DNA of 60,000 nt from Apostichopus japonicus (lineage: Eukaryota; Echinodermata; Holothuroidea; Aspidochirotida; Stichopodidae). The DNA lies in NCBI RefSeq assembly GCF_037975245.1, contig NC_092569.1:20393001-20453000 (forward strand), written 5' to 3'. The notes under the pieces were generated by a model. It was not told where the DNA came from, made no database searches, and worked only from the letters and a program-made list of their open reading frames with translations. This document shows, piece by piece, positions 45,021 to 59,132 of the stretch; position 1 is the first letter of the stretch; every line of letters starts with the position of its first letter. A program made the translations under genes and the position numbers.

Positions 45021-48000
45021 ATATTAATAAACTAGAATAAAGAAAGAATAAAGAAATGCAAGTAGAGTTCTGTATGTGTATTTCTATAGTATCCATTAAT
45101 ACTTAGCAGGTAGTAACATCAATAGGTAATCAAGCAATAGAAAAGCAAACAAAAACATCCGTCTTATTAATGAATTGTTCATTAAGATCTTATCAGTATA
45201 CATGTGTAACCATACATTTCACAGGGTGATTATAACACCTTCCAGTACAACATGTACCACGTGTAATATATTATTCCAGTAAATATAGGGGTTTATAGCT
45301 TGTTGATACATTATATCAAATTTTAGGATTCCATATTGGAACTGAATAGGCTATGTTGAATAGACTTGGCTCTATCTATAAATAGGACTCAATTTCTGTG
45401 TGAAGGCATCTTATAACTTTAATGTATAGTGTTCAGTATGGGTCATTCACGTTTTAAGAAACCTACCCTTGTGTAATAGCGAGTTTATTAGTCTTAGCAA
45501 GTTCATCGAACTTTTAGCTACACATAATATGATATCCATTCTGTTGTCAACATATATAGACCATTGTAGTTTATGTAGGCTTTTCACTTTATTTGGATGA
45601 ATGCATGTATGGGGCAATAAGATGTGGTTTCAAACATCGACTACACCAGCAACTGCATATTTCTTTAAGACTGAAATGAATATAGAACACGTGGAAACAA
45701 TTTACTTATATGACTGGATGTTAATGTATATTCATCATAATGAAACATTGATTACAACTATTTCAACCATGGATGGGACCCCATTATCATACGTAATCAA
45801 AATATAAAGAAAAACGACTGCAGCTAAAACTTGAGCAATAAATCGACTCCCGATTACATCAAAATTAATGTGTTAAATTTGCAATTTCAATGTCATATTT
45901 CATAACATGTTTCAATACTGTAATAAGGTCCTCGAATCAAAGCACGTACAGTAGCATACGCATAACTATAAATGTTTGATCACAATAAATGACATAGCTA
46001 TATGCTACGTGCTTTAATGTAGGCAATGTATATCGTCACAGAAATACTCGCATGTGATTGGGGATTTATATCGCCCATTGACCACCAGTAACAGATTACT
46101 GTTGGTTACTAGTTAGTATTAGCCTTTACTCTCACACATAGGCCTACACCCATACATTTTTTCATAGCCTAACCTGCGTACGCCTTTAACATTAGTCAAG
46201 CATGATTATTCTCGCACAGATTGCGTTACAGCTGCAGGTATTAATTGTAATACAGAAACATAGTCATAGTCATATAGGCTATACAGTTAGATATGTTATC
46301 AATAGAATATCAATCACAAGAGAATATACCAATCAAAGAAAAATGACCTTAGTTGTATTTTATGCAACAACCTAACCATGCATGCAAGTTAATTGTGTTT
46401 TTCTCGTGGTAGGATAAAACACAATCCCTTCGTTGTACTAGACACAAAAGTACTACAAATAGCTATTTATAGCTGATTTCCGCCCGCTTGTTTATAAGAA
46501 CTAGCAAACAACGCGTCGGTCATCGTAATTCATGTAAAAACATACATAAGTTGTATATTGGCCTAGGCTATGTTGGATTGTGCTAACATTCGCTAATCAT
46601 ACGGTGAGGCAGTATGTATGTAATATGCTATACTAAAGTCTTACCGAACAAATTACAATAATATATTCAAATTGGGGCAGAGATCTCTATAGTCCATTAT
46701 TGCTTAGGATATACACTTTCTAGCCTTGAGCCGTGACAATTCCTACCAATCTCCATATTTGTCATCTATTTATTATACGGACATTCAGATTCGGACAACA
46801 CTGATACATAATATCCCTTTACCTATATAGTGCTCAATTGTCCTTTGTTATTAATCCTTATGAAAATATATAAGGCTGCTTATAGGCCTACACACACACG
46901 TATATATACACACGCTAAGGGTAACACTTACATGCCAGGCAGCTTGAAACAAGTAACATGTATCCCTCTCAGTATATCTTGTAATCATTCGAAACTATTT
47001 TCCCCGACAGCCGCAGCTGGAATAACTAACCGTACGACACACTGTGTTATTGCAATAAAATAAGTGTTTAGGGAAACCCTTCCCTGCACGACAGGCAATA
47101 TTATACGTGCGTATACTAAAGTGTTCTTCTTTTGACACCCAAAAGGTCAAACTCCATCTACTATTTAACTCGAGAGTAAACAACCTTTACACAAAGTTGA
47201 GTTCGTAGGGTCATGTACCCACCGACACTTTGTATTCCCTAGACTAATTCAACACAAGCATAATAAGCTCAAATATAAACATTTCCACGCGGTAGCATTT
47301 CGTTTTGACAATAGAAACGAAGTCACATTCAATTTAAAGAGCATCACACACCTGCCTGCCTGCCTGGTCTATACGAAGGAGGCTTGAATAAAGACAAGAT
47401 ATATCCTGATCAACCTTAAACCAGAATGCAAAATGCATTGAGGTTTCGATGAATTCACAGCACTTAGACTTCTGCTTGTTAACCAGAAATAGCTGTTTCA
47501 ATATAAATGGCCCGAACCACTATTTTGATATACAATTACACGATGGCATGATAAACACAGGTCAGTCTACTGTACGTGGCAATACACATCTCCACCGAAA
47601 ACAAGTATGAGAAGTATCCACGATTCCCAACGTTAGATATCATGAAAAGGGTTTTATAGTTTGACCTCTGGTGACCTCAAATGAGATTTGACCTCACAAG
47701 CAACTTGATTCTTGTACTCAATATGGCAACTCCATATACCATGTATGAAAAGTATCCATGGTTTCTACCATGAGAAATCATGTCTTAGAGGTTTTCATGC
47801 CTCGACAAATATTCAAGTACTCGCTATTTGGCGACCGTGAAAATTCACGATTAGCGCGACCTCGTACATTTTCCCAATAATTTGTATTGTCATTTAGCTG
47901 CAGATTGGTTTGCGAAAGATATCGCTATTACTCCATTACAGTGCCCAATTTAAAGCGATATTTTACTCAGTTAAAATCTAAGGTTGAAAGAGCATCTATC

Positions 48001-49064
48001 TTCCACTCGCTACTAGTGTTGAGTGAAAACCTTTTGCCAAAAATCCTATCACCAATAACAACAAACCTTTCTTAAAACTCCCTAAATTGTTGTATATTTT
48101 GCGAATTATGACTGATGGCATGTAGGAAATGCCTGACGAAATATTTTAGGAGATTTTTGGCCCCTTTTATTGTATTGGTATTGTGACACGAAACATTTTT
48201 GCTTTTACGTTTGTGTTTTAACAAACCCAACTTTAACCTACCATTGTAAATGTTTTAAATGATGTTTTCGCTGTATGTTTATAAATGCTCCGCCACGTGA
48301 AAACTTCCCGTACTTAATGCTCGTGCAGATAGCGAACCATTTTACACAGTTAATTCGCATTGAGAGTGGTCATAGATACAAATCTAACTTGACTAGGCGA
48401 CAGTTAAGTTTCGTAAACGTCGCCTGGTCATTTTCCCAAAGGAACTACATCCGAACCTGATATTTTTATTTGGCAACGAATCTCGACAATAGCGAAATAC
48501 GACGGAAACTTCAACAACGAAAGCAAAGATATGATAGCGATTTTTCACAATGACAACGTTCATTCTAATAGCAACGTTGTATGTACAAACTTCACCTTTG
48601 TACACATGCTGGTAGCGACACAGTTATCCAATGGCCGTTTGTTCGTCTGAATTCTACGGATGCCCAGAAGCTAATTTCCAATTGCCAACAGCCTCTCCTA
48701 TTCTTATGAGGCGTAACACACATGTTATCTAATACGCTGATCGCGTCACACAACCACACACACACACACACACACCCCCATCCGCCTGCATGACTACAAA
48801 GGTTACGATTATCATCGAACCCCCCCCCCCAAAAAAAAAAAAAAAAAAAAAAAAAAGAACAGGTTGCAACAAAATTATTGAGGTTTTGAAACGTTACGTT
48901 AAAGATGCAAGACTCCGGCACTCGATGTGTGTAGCCTATCAAATTCCTCTTGATTATATACGTAGATGGATCCTATACACATACTTTGCAGTTTTCCAGT
49001 TCATGTTATGAAGTGTCATTTTATATTTTTAGGGATGGTGGTACTTGAAAGTAATAAACTTTTC
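45021..49064. other. No gene seen; intergenic
   Basis: AT-rich. Contains a copy of the CATTTGAGGTCACCAG word on the minus strand near 47665-47690 with three AGGTCA half-sites, a CA microsatellite near 48753-48775, and a C run plus A run at 48820-48856. No exon is supported. Confidence 0.45.
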
Positions 49065-49985
49065 TACACATTTTTGTAGTTGGCCTAGCTGGCCTTTTAT
49101 GATGCCCGAGCGTTACTTTTGTAGTGGGTCTAGCTTTATATAGCCTTTCATGATACCTATCAATGGGCGCTACTTTTGTAGTTGGCCAAACTGTTTCTAG
49201 CCTTTTATGATACCCACCCATCAATGGGCGTTACTTTTGTAGTGGGTCGAGCTGTATATAGCCTATTATGATACCCATTAATGGGCGTTATTTTTGTAGT
49301 TGACCTAGCTGTATATAGCCTATAATGATACCCATCAATGGGCGTTACTTTTGTGGTTTACCTAGCTGTATATAGCCTATTATGATACCCATCAATGGGC
49401 GTTACTTTTGTAGTTGACCTAGCTGTATATAGCCTATTATGATACCCATCAACGGGCGTTACTTTTGTAGTTGGGCTAGCTGTATATAGCCTATTATGAT
49501 ACCATTAATGGGCGTTACTTTTGTATATAGTTGGTCTAGCTGTGTATAGCCTATTATGACACCTATCAATGGGCGTTACGTTTGTAATTGGCCTAGCTGT
49601 GTATAGCCAATTATGATACCCATCAATGGGCGTTACTTTTGTAGTTGTCCTAGCTGTATATAGCCTATAATGATACCCGTCAATGAGCGTTACTTTCGTA
49701 GTAGGTCTAGCTGTGTATAGCCTATTATGGTACCTATCAATGGGCGTTACGTTTGTAATTGGCCTAGCTGTGTATAGCCAATTATGATACCCATCAATGG
49801 GCGTTACTTTTGTAGTTGTCCTAGCTGTATATAGCCTATAATGATACCCGTCAATGAGCGTTACTTTCGTAGTAGGTCTAGCTGTGTATAGCCTATTATG
49901 GTACCTATCAATGGGCGTTACTTTGTAATTGGCCTAGCTGTGTATAGCCTATTATGATACACATCAATGGGCGTTACTCTCAGAG
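49065..49985. repeat. 57-bp satellite, about 16 copies, with 171-bp higher-order unit
   Basis: Unit contains CCTAGCTGTATATAGCC, TATTATGATACCCATCAATG and GGCGTTACTTTTGTAGTTG. Three consecutive variants (with AATTGGCCTAGCTGTGTATA, GTAGTTGTCC and TTTCGTAGTAGGTC) are repeated as a block at about 49575-49745 and 49746-49916. Confidence 0.92.
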
Positions 49986-52050
49986 GCGTCAAAATCCAAA
50001 TCGGGCTCCCGTGACAAATTGATCACAATGCCCCCATTTTGCACTCTCCATATACTCCATAGTTTTCCGGCCTCCTTTATTAACTTGACCCGGGTCCCGA
50101 ATCCCGGGCTGTAAGCTTCCCCTCCCTAACCCCACCTCGACCGGTCATGGTAACTCTTCATGTGTAAGCATACATGTGGGTATTTCTTACAATGGTATCA
50201 TAGTGCTGATTAATAACGTGATATCATTGCGTACTTTGTGTGACCACCGAACTCTCTCATTTTTTTTTTCATCGTTAACGCTTTTAACGCTTTTGATAAA
50301 TGATACAGGAATTTTTGTTGATCTCTCAAAAGTCTTTGACATCGTAATTTTCTTCATAAATTAAATCATTATATACTATAGGCCCTATGCGTGGTAATGC
50401 GCTAAATTGGTTTTATAGGAGTTATCACTCCAACGGACAACAGATCGTCGTGATGATCTTGATTTCGAATTTAATTATTGATTAAATATACATGAGTCTT
50501 GAAATACAGATTATAACCAACTATACAATTTTTTTCGATCACCAGAAAAGTCCTGCAGTCGGTAATCAAAGTGTCTTTCTACACGAACATCAGTACGCAA
50601 AACAGCATGAAGGTGGATGCGCAAGGGTTCCTCGTAATGCTAAAGGGGTTCTTCGTAAATGTTTAACAACACGAAGTCTACCCGCGCAAAACCCCTGCAC
50701 TCGAAGGAAGTTAAGAGGATATAGCGCCACCATATTTCGAAGTTTCCCGCTTACTGAAATGGCACAAACGTCAAGGATCATCTCAACATATTCTCGCCAA
50801 CTGTTATCGCATGTATTGGATTTCTGTAAATTGTGAATGTAATCAATATTTGGCATCACTAATAATGGGTGTATAATAACACGAAAGTAATTAATTAGTG
50901 AAAATTATCACACGTCTATGAGCTTCTATTTCTCTTGGGTGTATGTAGAGGTGGCAGAGGGGAGAACTATCTCAGAACATACTTTTGATCTTACTAATCA
51001 TAACCTTAACCCCCCCCCCCACCCAATGCCCACAGCCAAGTGGGACCCTTCCTACCTTACTCACAATGGCCGCCATGCCCCCCCCCCCCCAGTCACAAAC
51101 GATATATGTGTATCTATTTTTCATCTAAACATCTCTTTTCATCTATGTTATACATTTGTCATCACTGCACTAAATTACGGCATAAATAAACCAAATGTTT
51201 ATTTATGTAGTTTGATATTTACCTGAACAATATGCTAATATCTTTATCCTAAATATAAAATATTTACAAGATAAACATATATATATATATATTTTTACTT
51301 GAAAAAATTATGCTTAATATCTTTATCCTAAAAAAAGTATAAGTTTATTATGATGTAAACCGCTATGTTCAGGAAAAGCATCTCAAAGAATACTTCAATA
51401 CAGTTAATAACATATACAGTGTGGACCCTCCTCTTGTTCTGGGCCTGGGATAACAGTTCTGAACTGGAAAAAGAAATGAACAATGAAATTTACACATTTA
51501 TAATCAAAATCAGTGAACTCTTGGTTATCAGGAACTTAATACTGTAGCATCATTCAGGTGCTGTAATCTTGTAACCTACTGGTCACACAGCATCAAAGTT
51601 TGGTGAACTCTGGATAAGGAAAGAAGAACATGATAAGCCAAACCCTGCAAATAACATTCAACTGTCAACATTTTGTGTTAACAAATAAAGATTGCACTGT
51701 TTAAGAGGAGATGGGGAGGGGTGTACAACATTTAATGCTTGGTTATAAGGAATACTGGGTTTGATTAAATGGGTGATGAGTTAGGCACTTACCTGTCACT
51801 GACCAGACTGTAAAATGAACACAATTGGCACTAAAGATATTGTATGGTACTGTGTGATACTGGTCAACAAACCGATTTAGCTGTAGTACTATATATAACA
51901 CAGTGGTATAAGTGTCCGAAAACTGGCCATTGTGCAGTACCATGCGATCCATACTTTGATTCGAGAGTGGATTAATTTTTCTATTCAAACCTACTGTGTT
52001 TAATAATATTCTAATCGTTTTCAACCATGCAACTCCTGCTGATAATCATT
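49986..52050. other. No gene seen; intergenic
   Basis: The open frames at 50492-50836 (+) and 50590-50859 (-) overlap each other. Neither has splice context nor recognisable protein character. C runs near 51010 and 51078, TA run near 51277. Confidence 0.4.
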
Positions 52051-52229
52051 ATTTTCACATTCTCCAAAGGAGAGTTGTTCTAATTACCAGTCATGCTCAT
52101 TAGTGTGGCGCACTTCTATAATCCACCATTGTCGTACGAATGTAAATATATTTGATATTTATAGTCCTAAAGTACGCGAGCTCAACAGCGCCATCGTGTT
52201 ACGAACATCTTTACCCTAATCATTTTTAT
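52051..52229. repeat. Direct duplication, copy 1
   Basis: About 180 bp that recurs at 52893-53068 with roughly 85 percent identity by eye. Shared words include GTCATGCTCATTAGTGTGGC and AAATATATTTGATATTTATA. Confidence 0.8.
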
Positions 52230-52892
52230 TTTTCAAAATTCAGTCACCTACTACTTGACTGTATTCAGTACGTACACACTGTACGCATCGTTCACGTAAG
52301 ACAGGCCTACCGTTAACTATGGTAACGTATAGTTGTACGTTTCGAACGCACACAACTCCATATTTGCTTCCAATTTTAGAAGTTTTCGATCGTACGGGGT
52401 GACATAAATATGCAGATATGAAGCAAAGTTACCGTAAGTTCATTGTGATAAATATTTTATGTATATTCGATGCCTCCAGACGGAGAATTTCGGTCCGCAA
52501 GTGCTTACCGAGTAGGTGAATACCTATGGGATTGTGTGCATTAGAGATCTTATGACACGTGTCTTGTTTAGAAAGCCCCTGACATGAAACGTCACAAGCA
52601 TTTTCTCTTGTATTTTCGTTATGACATCATGTCAATGGGAAATACACACTGTAGCGTATCGTTCGTATTGACCTGCACACTACGGTACTTCACGTATCGT
52701 TCGTTAGTCAAGCTATGGAAATTGATGGTATCGTTCAAGGCATAGGGCTAAAAGTAGTGGCGCTATTTTGCAATATAATTAATTCTCCTCCACGTATAGC
52801 TTGCTCGGTCTCTTATGATGCTCCTGTTCTGCCTCGTCTTAATAATTGTCACTGTAATACGGGCAAATGGCTACCCCTCATCTGTGAACCAT

Positions 52893-53068
52893 ATTTTCAC
52901 ATCCTTCAAAGAAGAGTTGTTCTAATTACCGGTCATGCTCATTAGTGTGGCGCACTTCAATCATCCACCGTTGTCGTACGAGTTTAAATATATTTGATAT
53001 TTATAGTCCCAACGTACGGCAGCTGAAAAGCGCCATTATGTAAGAACATATTTACCCTAACCTTTTTT
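52893..53068. repeat. Direct duplication, copy 2
   Basis: Second copy of 52051-52229, same orientation, 842 bp apart. Both are non-coding. Confidence 0.8.
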
Positions 53069-53269
53069 TTGAGAATAATGTTCAGATAACAAGGTAATAT
53101 CTTTAAAATTTATGAATTGTGTTATTTTGTTATCATGGAATTTAAATTTCAAACTATAGGACATTTCACAACAGTACACATGGCAACGAACCTCAACACG
53201 TCAAAATATCACCTGTTACTCCAAATAATAGTTTAATGTAAATCATGCGTACATTCAACAATTGTCTGT

Positions 53270-53273
<4 letters not shown>

Positions 53274-53356
<83 letters not shown>

Positions 53357-53357
53357 C

Positions 53358-53450
<93 letters not shown>
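53274..53450. repeat. Long (TA)n array with ACATA interruptions
   Basis: About 177 bp of TA with interruptions near 53342-53365 and 53407. It produces YIYI open frames on both strands. Confidence 0.95.
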
Positions 53451-53452
<2 letters not shown>

Positions 53453-54524
53453 CTGGAAATACCACTCAAAGGGTTTGGATGCACTCTGCCTACCGCGATT
53501 CACTGAACGATTCAATAAATCGGTATTTAAAATAGTTTTATTGTGGTTCATGGGTCGTATTAAGCTTGTGGTGGGGCAGGGAAGGGTGTCTGTGTAAGGG
53601 GTGGGGGGTGGGGAGGAAATTGTGCGCGATCTCTCATGATCACAAACTGTTGGTTCTTTCGCATGAAAAGTACAACAAGAATGTCACGACCTAGGACACA
53701 TATTATTTATAGACTGGCCTGGTGCAATGTTCTCTAAAACGGTTTCGAAGTATTTTGTCTGGCCTTAATCATGTTGAACCTGTTGTAATCAGTCTCATTG
53801 GTTCCTGTACAATCCACATACTAGCAGCTTTGCTACTGTTTTTTCACATTTGCATTTCTATGAAAAGGTCAAGTACTTACCTTCTTGAAATAGTTTTTTT
53901 TAAATTACAGTATTTATGTTCTAGGATGGAAAATATGTTTGTATATAGTACAACATTGAACGTTTGAGAGACATGCAAAGCTATAGGCCTAAAGCTGTTT
54001 TTCAGAGCCATTTGTAAAATCTACAAATTTAAGTGTGTTGAAATCGTTTACTTTGTAATAGTACTGCGGTACTAAGGTAATAGTACTGCAAAAGAGAATA
54101 GTGTAAGAGCTCTAACCTTCAATAAAAGTTTTGGTTCGTACCATTATTTGATAGGGATAACGTAAGTTGGCTTTTAATAAAAACAAAACCTGGAAATCTA
54201 TCTATTACGAAAATAACTGATTGCACGGACGTATAAAAAACACACGTATTCGATTTTTATGTATTCTGAAATAAAGTTCTCATTCGACTACTTAATAATG
54301 TATATTACATGCCAACCTTAACGCATTACGAGTAGAGAACCTGTTGAGAAATCTTACGCAGTACGAATTAATCAGGTCACTCAACCTGAGGTCAATGCAT
54401 AATAGGTTCTTCCATACCGCCCTCATTTCCTTTCGGCGGGATAAATTTTAAATACTGTAGCTTTGATTTTTGTTCTACGCCAAATCCACAGTTGTGAAGA
54501 CGATTATGGCAAGCCATATGGGAC
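53451..54524. other. No gene seen
   Basis: AT-rich spacer with a G-rich patch near 53572-53615. No exon is supported. Confidence 0.45.
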
Positions 54525-54917
54525 AAACACTGCATAATATATCCGCGTATTAATTGGAATTTATACGCGTATTAATTGGAATATATACGCGTATATATTA
54601 TGAGCCAATCATATGGCTTAAATATATCCGCGTATAATTCGAATATATCCACGTATTAATTCGAATATATACACGAATTAATTCGAATATATATACGTAT
54701 TAAATAAAATACATATGGAGATTAAATCCAATATATGCACGGAATAGATAGAATATAAACGAACCAACAATTCCGCTCTTGCTGTGTATATAGGCCTATA
54801 CCAACGATAAATGTTTTGGCGGGTTCGCGAGATCGTTTCAAAAAGCGAAACTTTACACATGTACAATTAATACGCGTATATATTCGAATTAATACGCGGA
54901 TATATTATGCGGTGTTT
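54525..54917. mobile_element. TIR element with internal 22-bp subrepeats
   Basis: Left end AAACACTGCATAATATATCC and the complement of the right end differ by one base over the first 30 or so. The inverted arms extend through CGCGTATTAATT and ATATACGCG. The left half is built of about 22-bp ATACGCGTATTAATTGGAAT-like subunits. 393 bp, no coding capacity. Confidence 0.75.
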
Positions 54918-55696
54918 TTCCTGCTATAGACGACGGCACGGTGATGCACGGTAGATTTGATTGGCTCATGATCTGTTGAGCGGGGCTTGCACATTTTGAT
55001 TGAAGTTTGTAGAATCTACGGATTCGTTAATAAATCTAGCGAATTTTATTGAGCTCAAAATGTTTAACGACAGATAACTCAATAACAATGATGAATTTTC
55101 ATATGTAAATTTTTTAGAAGGGTGTCATTTTCACCGAGCTTTCAGTGCAGTAAGCTGGAAAGGTCGACTTTTAAATTTGGCAAAACACGTAATGAGACTT
55201 TAAAGGACAGCTCATCTCCTGTGAACGTTTCCTATACTGGTATCAAGTAACTTTTTTGACTAATAGTAGTATACTTATTTTATAAATCGGCAACTCTGTT
55301 GGTGTAATCAACGAATGAATACTACAACAGTTTAACGTGTACTATTTAGGAAAAGTCACCCAGGAGAGAACCTGGGCAAGAAAAACCAACAACGAACCGA
55401 CTGATCCACTCTCAACCCCAGTCCCCTTGTATCAAGCCTGTTCAGCAATGTGTAACACCTTTTAAGCAGGCAATGAACAGTCTTATAAATAATGAATGGT
55501 TCAGAGCCAAATCAGCTATTTACAAAACTGTCATAAAGTGTTAATTCATTCACAAGAAGGTTAAAATGGGTATCAAGTCATTATATCCACATACATATCA
55601 ACGTTCGGTACATCGTTGCAGCTGCATGGAGTATAAGTGATAACCAATATGTTTTCTTACTTTAATAGATATTTCGCATACATATATCTCTTATAG
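54918..55696. other. No gene seen
   Basis: AT-rich, without an exon I can support. Confidence 0.45.
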
Positions 55697-55808
55697 ACTA
55701 GTTGGTACTAGTTGGTACTAGTTGGTACTAGTTGATACTAGTTGGTACTAGTTGGTACTAGTTGATACTAGTTGATACTAGTTGGTACTAGTTGGTACTA
55801 GTTGGTAC
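55697..55808. repeat. 10-bp tandem repeat TACTAGTTGG, about 11 copies
   Basis: Exact 10-bp period with G/A variation (TTGGTA or TTGATA). Each unit carries the palindrome ACTAGT. Confidence 0.95.
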
Positions 55809-57879
55809 GGTTGTTCTGGTGTTTTGTGGAAGCTGAAGAAATAACTTACTGATGTAAAACGTGAGAATCAAGCTAATTTAAACTAATGCGAGATTGCATT
55901 TTGGGCAAATGTTACAACTCGAAAATAACGTTCATTTACTTGATATCTCTCAGAGGGTAGAAGAAAAGAGGTTTCATCGAAATACTTATAAATCATTCGA
56001 CATAGATAAGGTTAGCCATTGTTGGACGTCTATACCTTGATTGATTCTTTTCGATTTTAGGTCATTAACAAAGAAAACAAACCGTCTTCGTCACGTCCTT
56101 GCAGTTGACCAATAAAGCAGACTCTATTGTCGCGGAACATCTCTTACATATTACGGAGGACAAAAAAACAATAGGTTTCTAATAAAAATGGTATTTCCGG
56201 GTCAAAAAAAGGATACTAGAAATATTACAGTTCGTGTTGAGTAGTGATTCAATGATTACACATAATCTGAGACTACACATGATTGGAAACCACGATTATT
56301 CTATATACTCGGCATGAGTTTTGTTCCCGATAGCAGATCAATACCACGAGAGAGAGAGAATGGTCTCTTTTCTGGTACTATGAGGTAAAATGTTTATGGT
56401 CATTTCTAGTCTAGATGTAAGTTTTTTGACCGAAAGCCGACCTATAACATGTGACAGAATAGGAACACATGAGTTTCTGGGATGACTAAGTCCCCTCATA
56501 GCCCTCCATAACTCGAATTATTTAACTTGATGAGAGGATTTCGGAACACGTGGTGTGCTTTTATCAGGTTCAATCAAACGTTTTGACATTGAGGATGATT
56601 AGAGACCAAGCGTCAACATTTCGAAATCAAACGACTTTTCGAAAAGTCGAAATATTGACTAAGTATTTTTTTTTTCAATTTCTAATGTCCCAATATACTG
56701 AGCATCGGCAAAATAATATTTTGGTTTCTCAAGCACCACCGACCTTAATCTCGCTATATAGCTTCCTGCTCCTCACTATTGAAAACTTCATTCATACGCC
56801 ACTATCTCAAATATTATGGCCCCAGGAAACGTGATTCTGCTTGTTTATAACCAGTATACGGTAACCAATCCAATTGAATTAATGTTGTTTATATGGTTTG
56901 ACCATTACCTGTGTATAAATAAAACTCAACACATGCATTATACATTGTGATCGGGTTGTGAACAAACACTGCAAGATTCGATTATGTTATTCGACGGGAG
57001 CATTGCCGGAAGGCTTTACTTTTAACAGAGTCGGCAAAACAAGCATGACGATCTATAAGATCGGAGATATAATATCTAATAGCTCTGAGATTTGCCGATC
57101 TTAGATGATAACATTTTAATTGTTTGCTTAATCTTATCAATATTCTATACTTATATCCGGATCATTCAAGAGTCAGTCTAGAACTATAGATGGAACCTTC
57201 GCCCGGCGAGAGTTTACATGTATTCGACGACGGAAAATCATTTCTAGGGGGGCTCAGCAGTCACACCTCTCCCCACCGCCACCATATTGGTAACACAGCA
57301 ACCTAAGATCATTAGTATTCATGGACTCCTATAGGATTCCATGAATCTCAACATGGAATGACATGTCATTTGTAAATTTCCAATCATGTTTATACAACAC
57401 TGGACTTCTATCAATAAAAGGTCAAAATCATTGTATCTGGTAGTTGGCATTGTTTGACTAAGCGGCATTCGATTTCTATGTACAACCCAACCATAATTTC
57501 TATTTACCGAATATGACAACTATTATTTATGAATCGATTAATCCACAAATGTTTCAAAAATCTAACAATAATTGATTTAAAAATTCGAGATTACTTTCCC
57601 TTTAATCTCAGAGATTACCTGTCAATGTACTATTAGTGAAAGGTCTTTCTAACCCCAATTCCAAAAGTATCGCTGTTAAATTAAAGCACAGCTCTAACAT
57701 TAATTGTGACCTTATACAGTATTGAATAGTTTAAATTGGATTTCCAAATTGAGGTGGTGAGCGTTCGAAGAAAAAAAGTACAAGACCCGAATCATGGAGC
57801 GAACTTTGGTACATACGGTAATGTTTTAGTATATATTCTAGCCGTGTTATGAAGATCATCCTCCCACCACCACCCACCT
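55809..57879. other. No gene seen
   Basis: AT-rich spacer. The 56550-56834 open frame has no coding signature. Confidence 0.45.
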
Positions 57880-58229
57880 CCTCCCACCTCAAGTGGTTAA
57901 GGAGTGGACTTGTGATCTAGGAATTACAGGTTCCAGCCCTGCCCAGATCATTGCGTTGTGTCCTTGGGCAAGGCACTTTATCTCCATTGCCTCTCTTCAG
58001 CCAGGTGTATAAATGGGAATTTGCGAGGTGACTTGCGTGCGCCGGTTTGTGGCTGCATCCTATGGGAAGTCCCCAGGGGGACACGTGGCTGTTTTGCACT
58101 GTGGTGCCCCAGGAGAGATTGTTGGAATTGTGCACACTCTGGTGTGAAGGTGTGACAAGTTACCGATAACCAGGGTTAAGTACAGCGCGGCGAGACTTTA
58201 TTGTAAGGTGTGCTATATAAGAACTGAGA

Positions 58230-58316
<87 letters not shown>

Positions 58317-58348
58317 ATTATTATTTTATTATTATTATTATTATTATT
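57880..58348 (+). mobile_element. tRNA-derived SINE with (ATT)n tail
   Basis: The head has an A-box-like AAGTGGTTAAGGAGTGG and a B-box-like GGTTCCAGCCC. The body contains TGTCCTTGGGCAAGGCACTT, a phrase common in conserved SINE cores. The 3' end GTGCTATATAAGAACTGAGA runs into about 38 ATT units. This layout (tRNA head, conserved core, LINE-like end, simple-repeat tail) is typical of deuterostome SINEs. Different family from the SINE at 14957. Confidence 0.85.
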
Positions 58349-58589
58349 ACAGCGGAACATAAGCCATAGTGATTGCGCCACAGTTGTCGATCGCCGCGAA
58401 GACGAATGGCCGCACGAATGACCTCTCGCACACTGACCAAATGATCAGCACACGTAACGATCTCTTGCTGCTAACGAACGGATCTTGTTTAGGTCACATC
58501 CCCATGTATTAATCACGTGCGTAATTGGTTACATTGTTTTAAAGCGGCTCAGGTTTAGTCGTGAACCAACACATCCTGCCGACTGTCAG

Positions 58590-59132
58590 CAGTGGGCGAA
58601 GCCAGCATTCTATTGTTAGGTGGGGGCAAGATTTTTCTTAAGGGGGCAACCCCGTGATGGTTGGTTGATAGTAGGAATTACCAAGAAATGTATGTATTAA
58701 TGGGCACCTCGTCTGCACAATACACATCAAATGGTTCAGTGGAACATGACACACTTTCACTGAATTTACCTCTATTGCAGAGACAATCGTCGTGGTTTCT
58801 GCATGAATATAATGCACATGGGTTGCTAGCGCTAGTTTGTAATGGTTATACAATCGGCCAAATTATTGGCGCTTATTCTGTAGGACGATGTTGATCAACG
58901 GTCTCTATATGATGAAGGCCCAAAATGTGTAATATATCGGTCTGATTTCTAAGTTCTGACCCTTTATATGAACATGAGCCCTGAGGTATAAATACTTGTG
59001 ATTAGAACTCGAAAAAAATGTAAAACAGAAGTATTTTGAATACATCACTGGATTTCATTTAGGGGGGCAAGACTGTAGCACAAAACAATTTGGGGGGCAT
59101 TGCCCCCTGGCCCCCATCTGGCTACGCCACTG
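58590..59132. mobile_element. hAT-type non-autonomous element
   Basis: Ends CAGTGGGCGAAGCCAG and CTGGCTACGCCACTG are inverted with small differences. Flanks ACTGTCAG (58582-58589) and ACTGACAG (59133-59140) are an 8-bp duplication with one mismatch. Interior has G-rich sides. The 58661-58894 open frame inside shows no transposase features. Confidence 0.8.

Noticed and set aside
50492-50859. Overlapping open frames on both strands
   Set aside because: No splice context, no recognisable domain, and they contradict each other. Left as unannotated.
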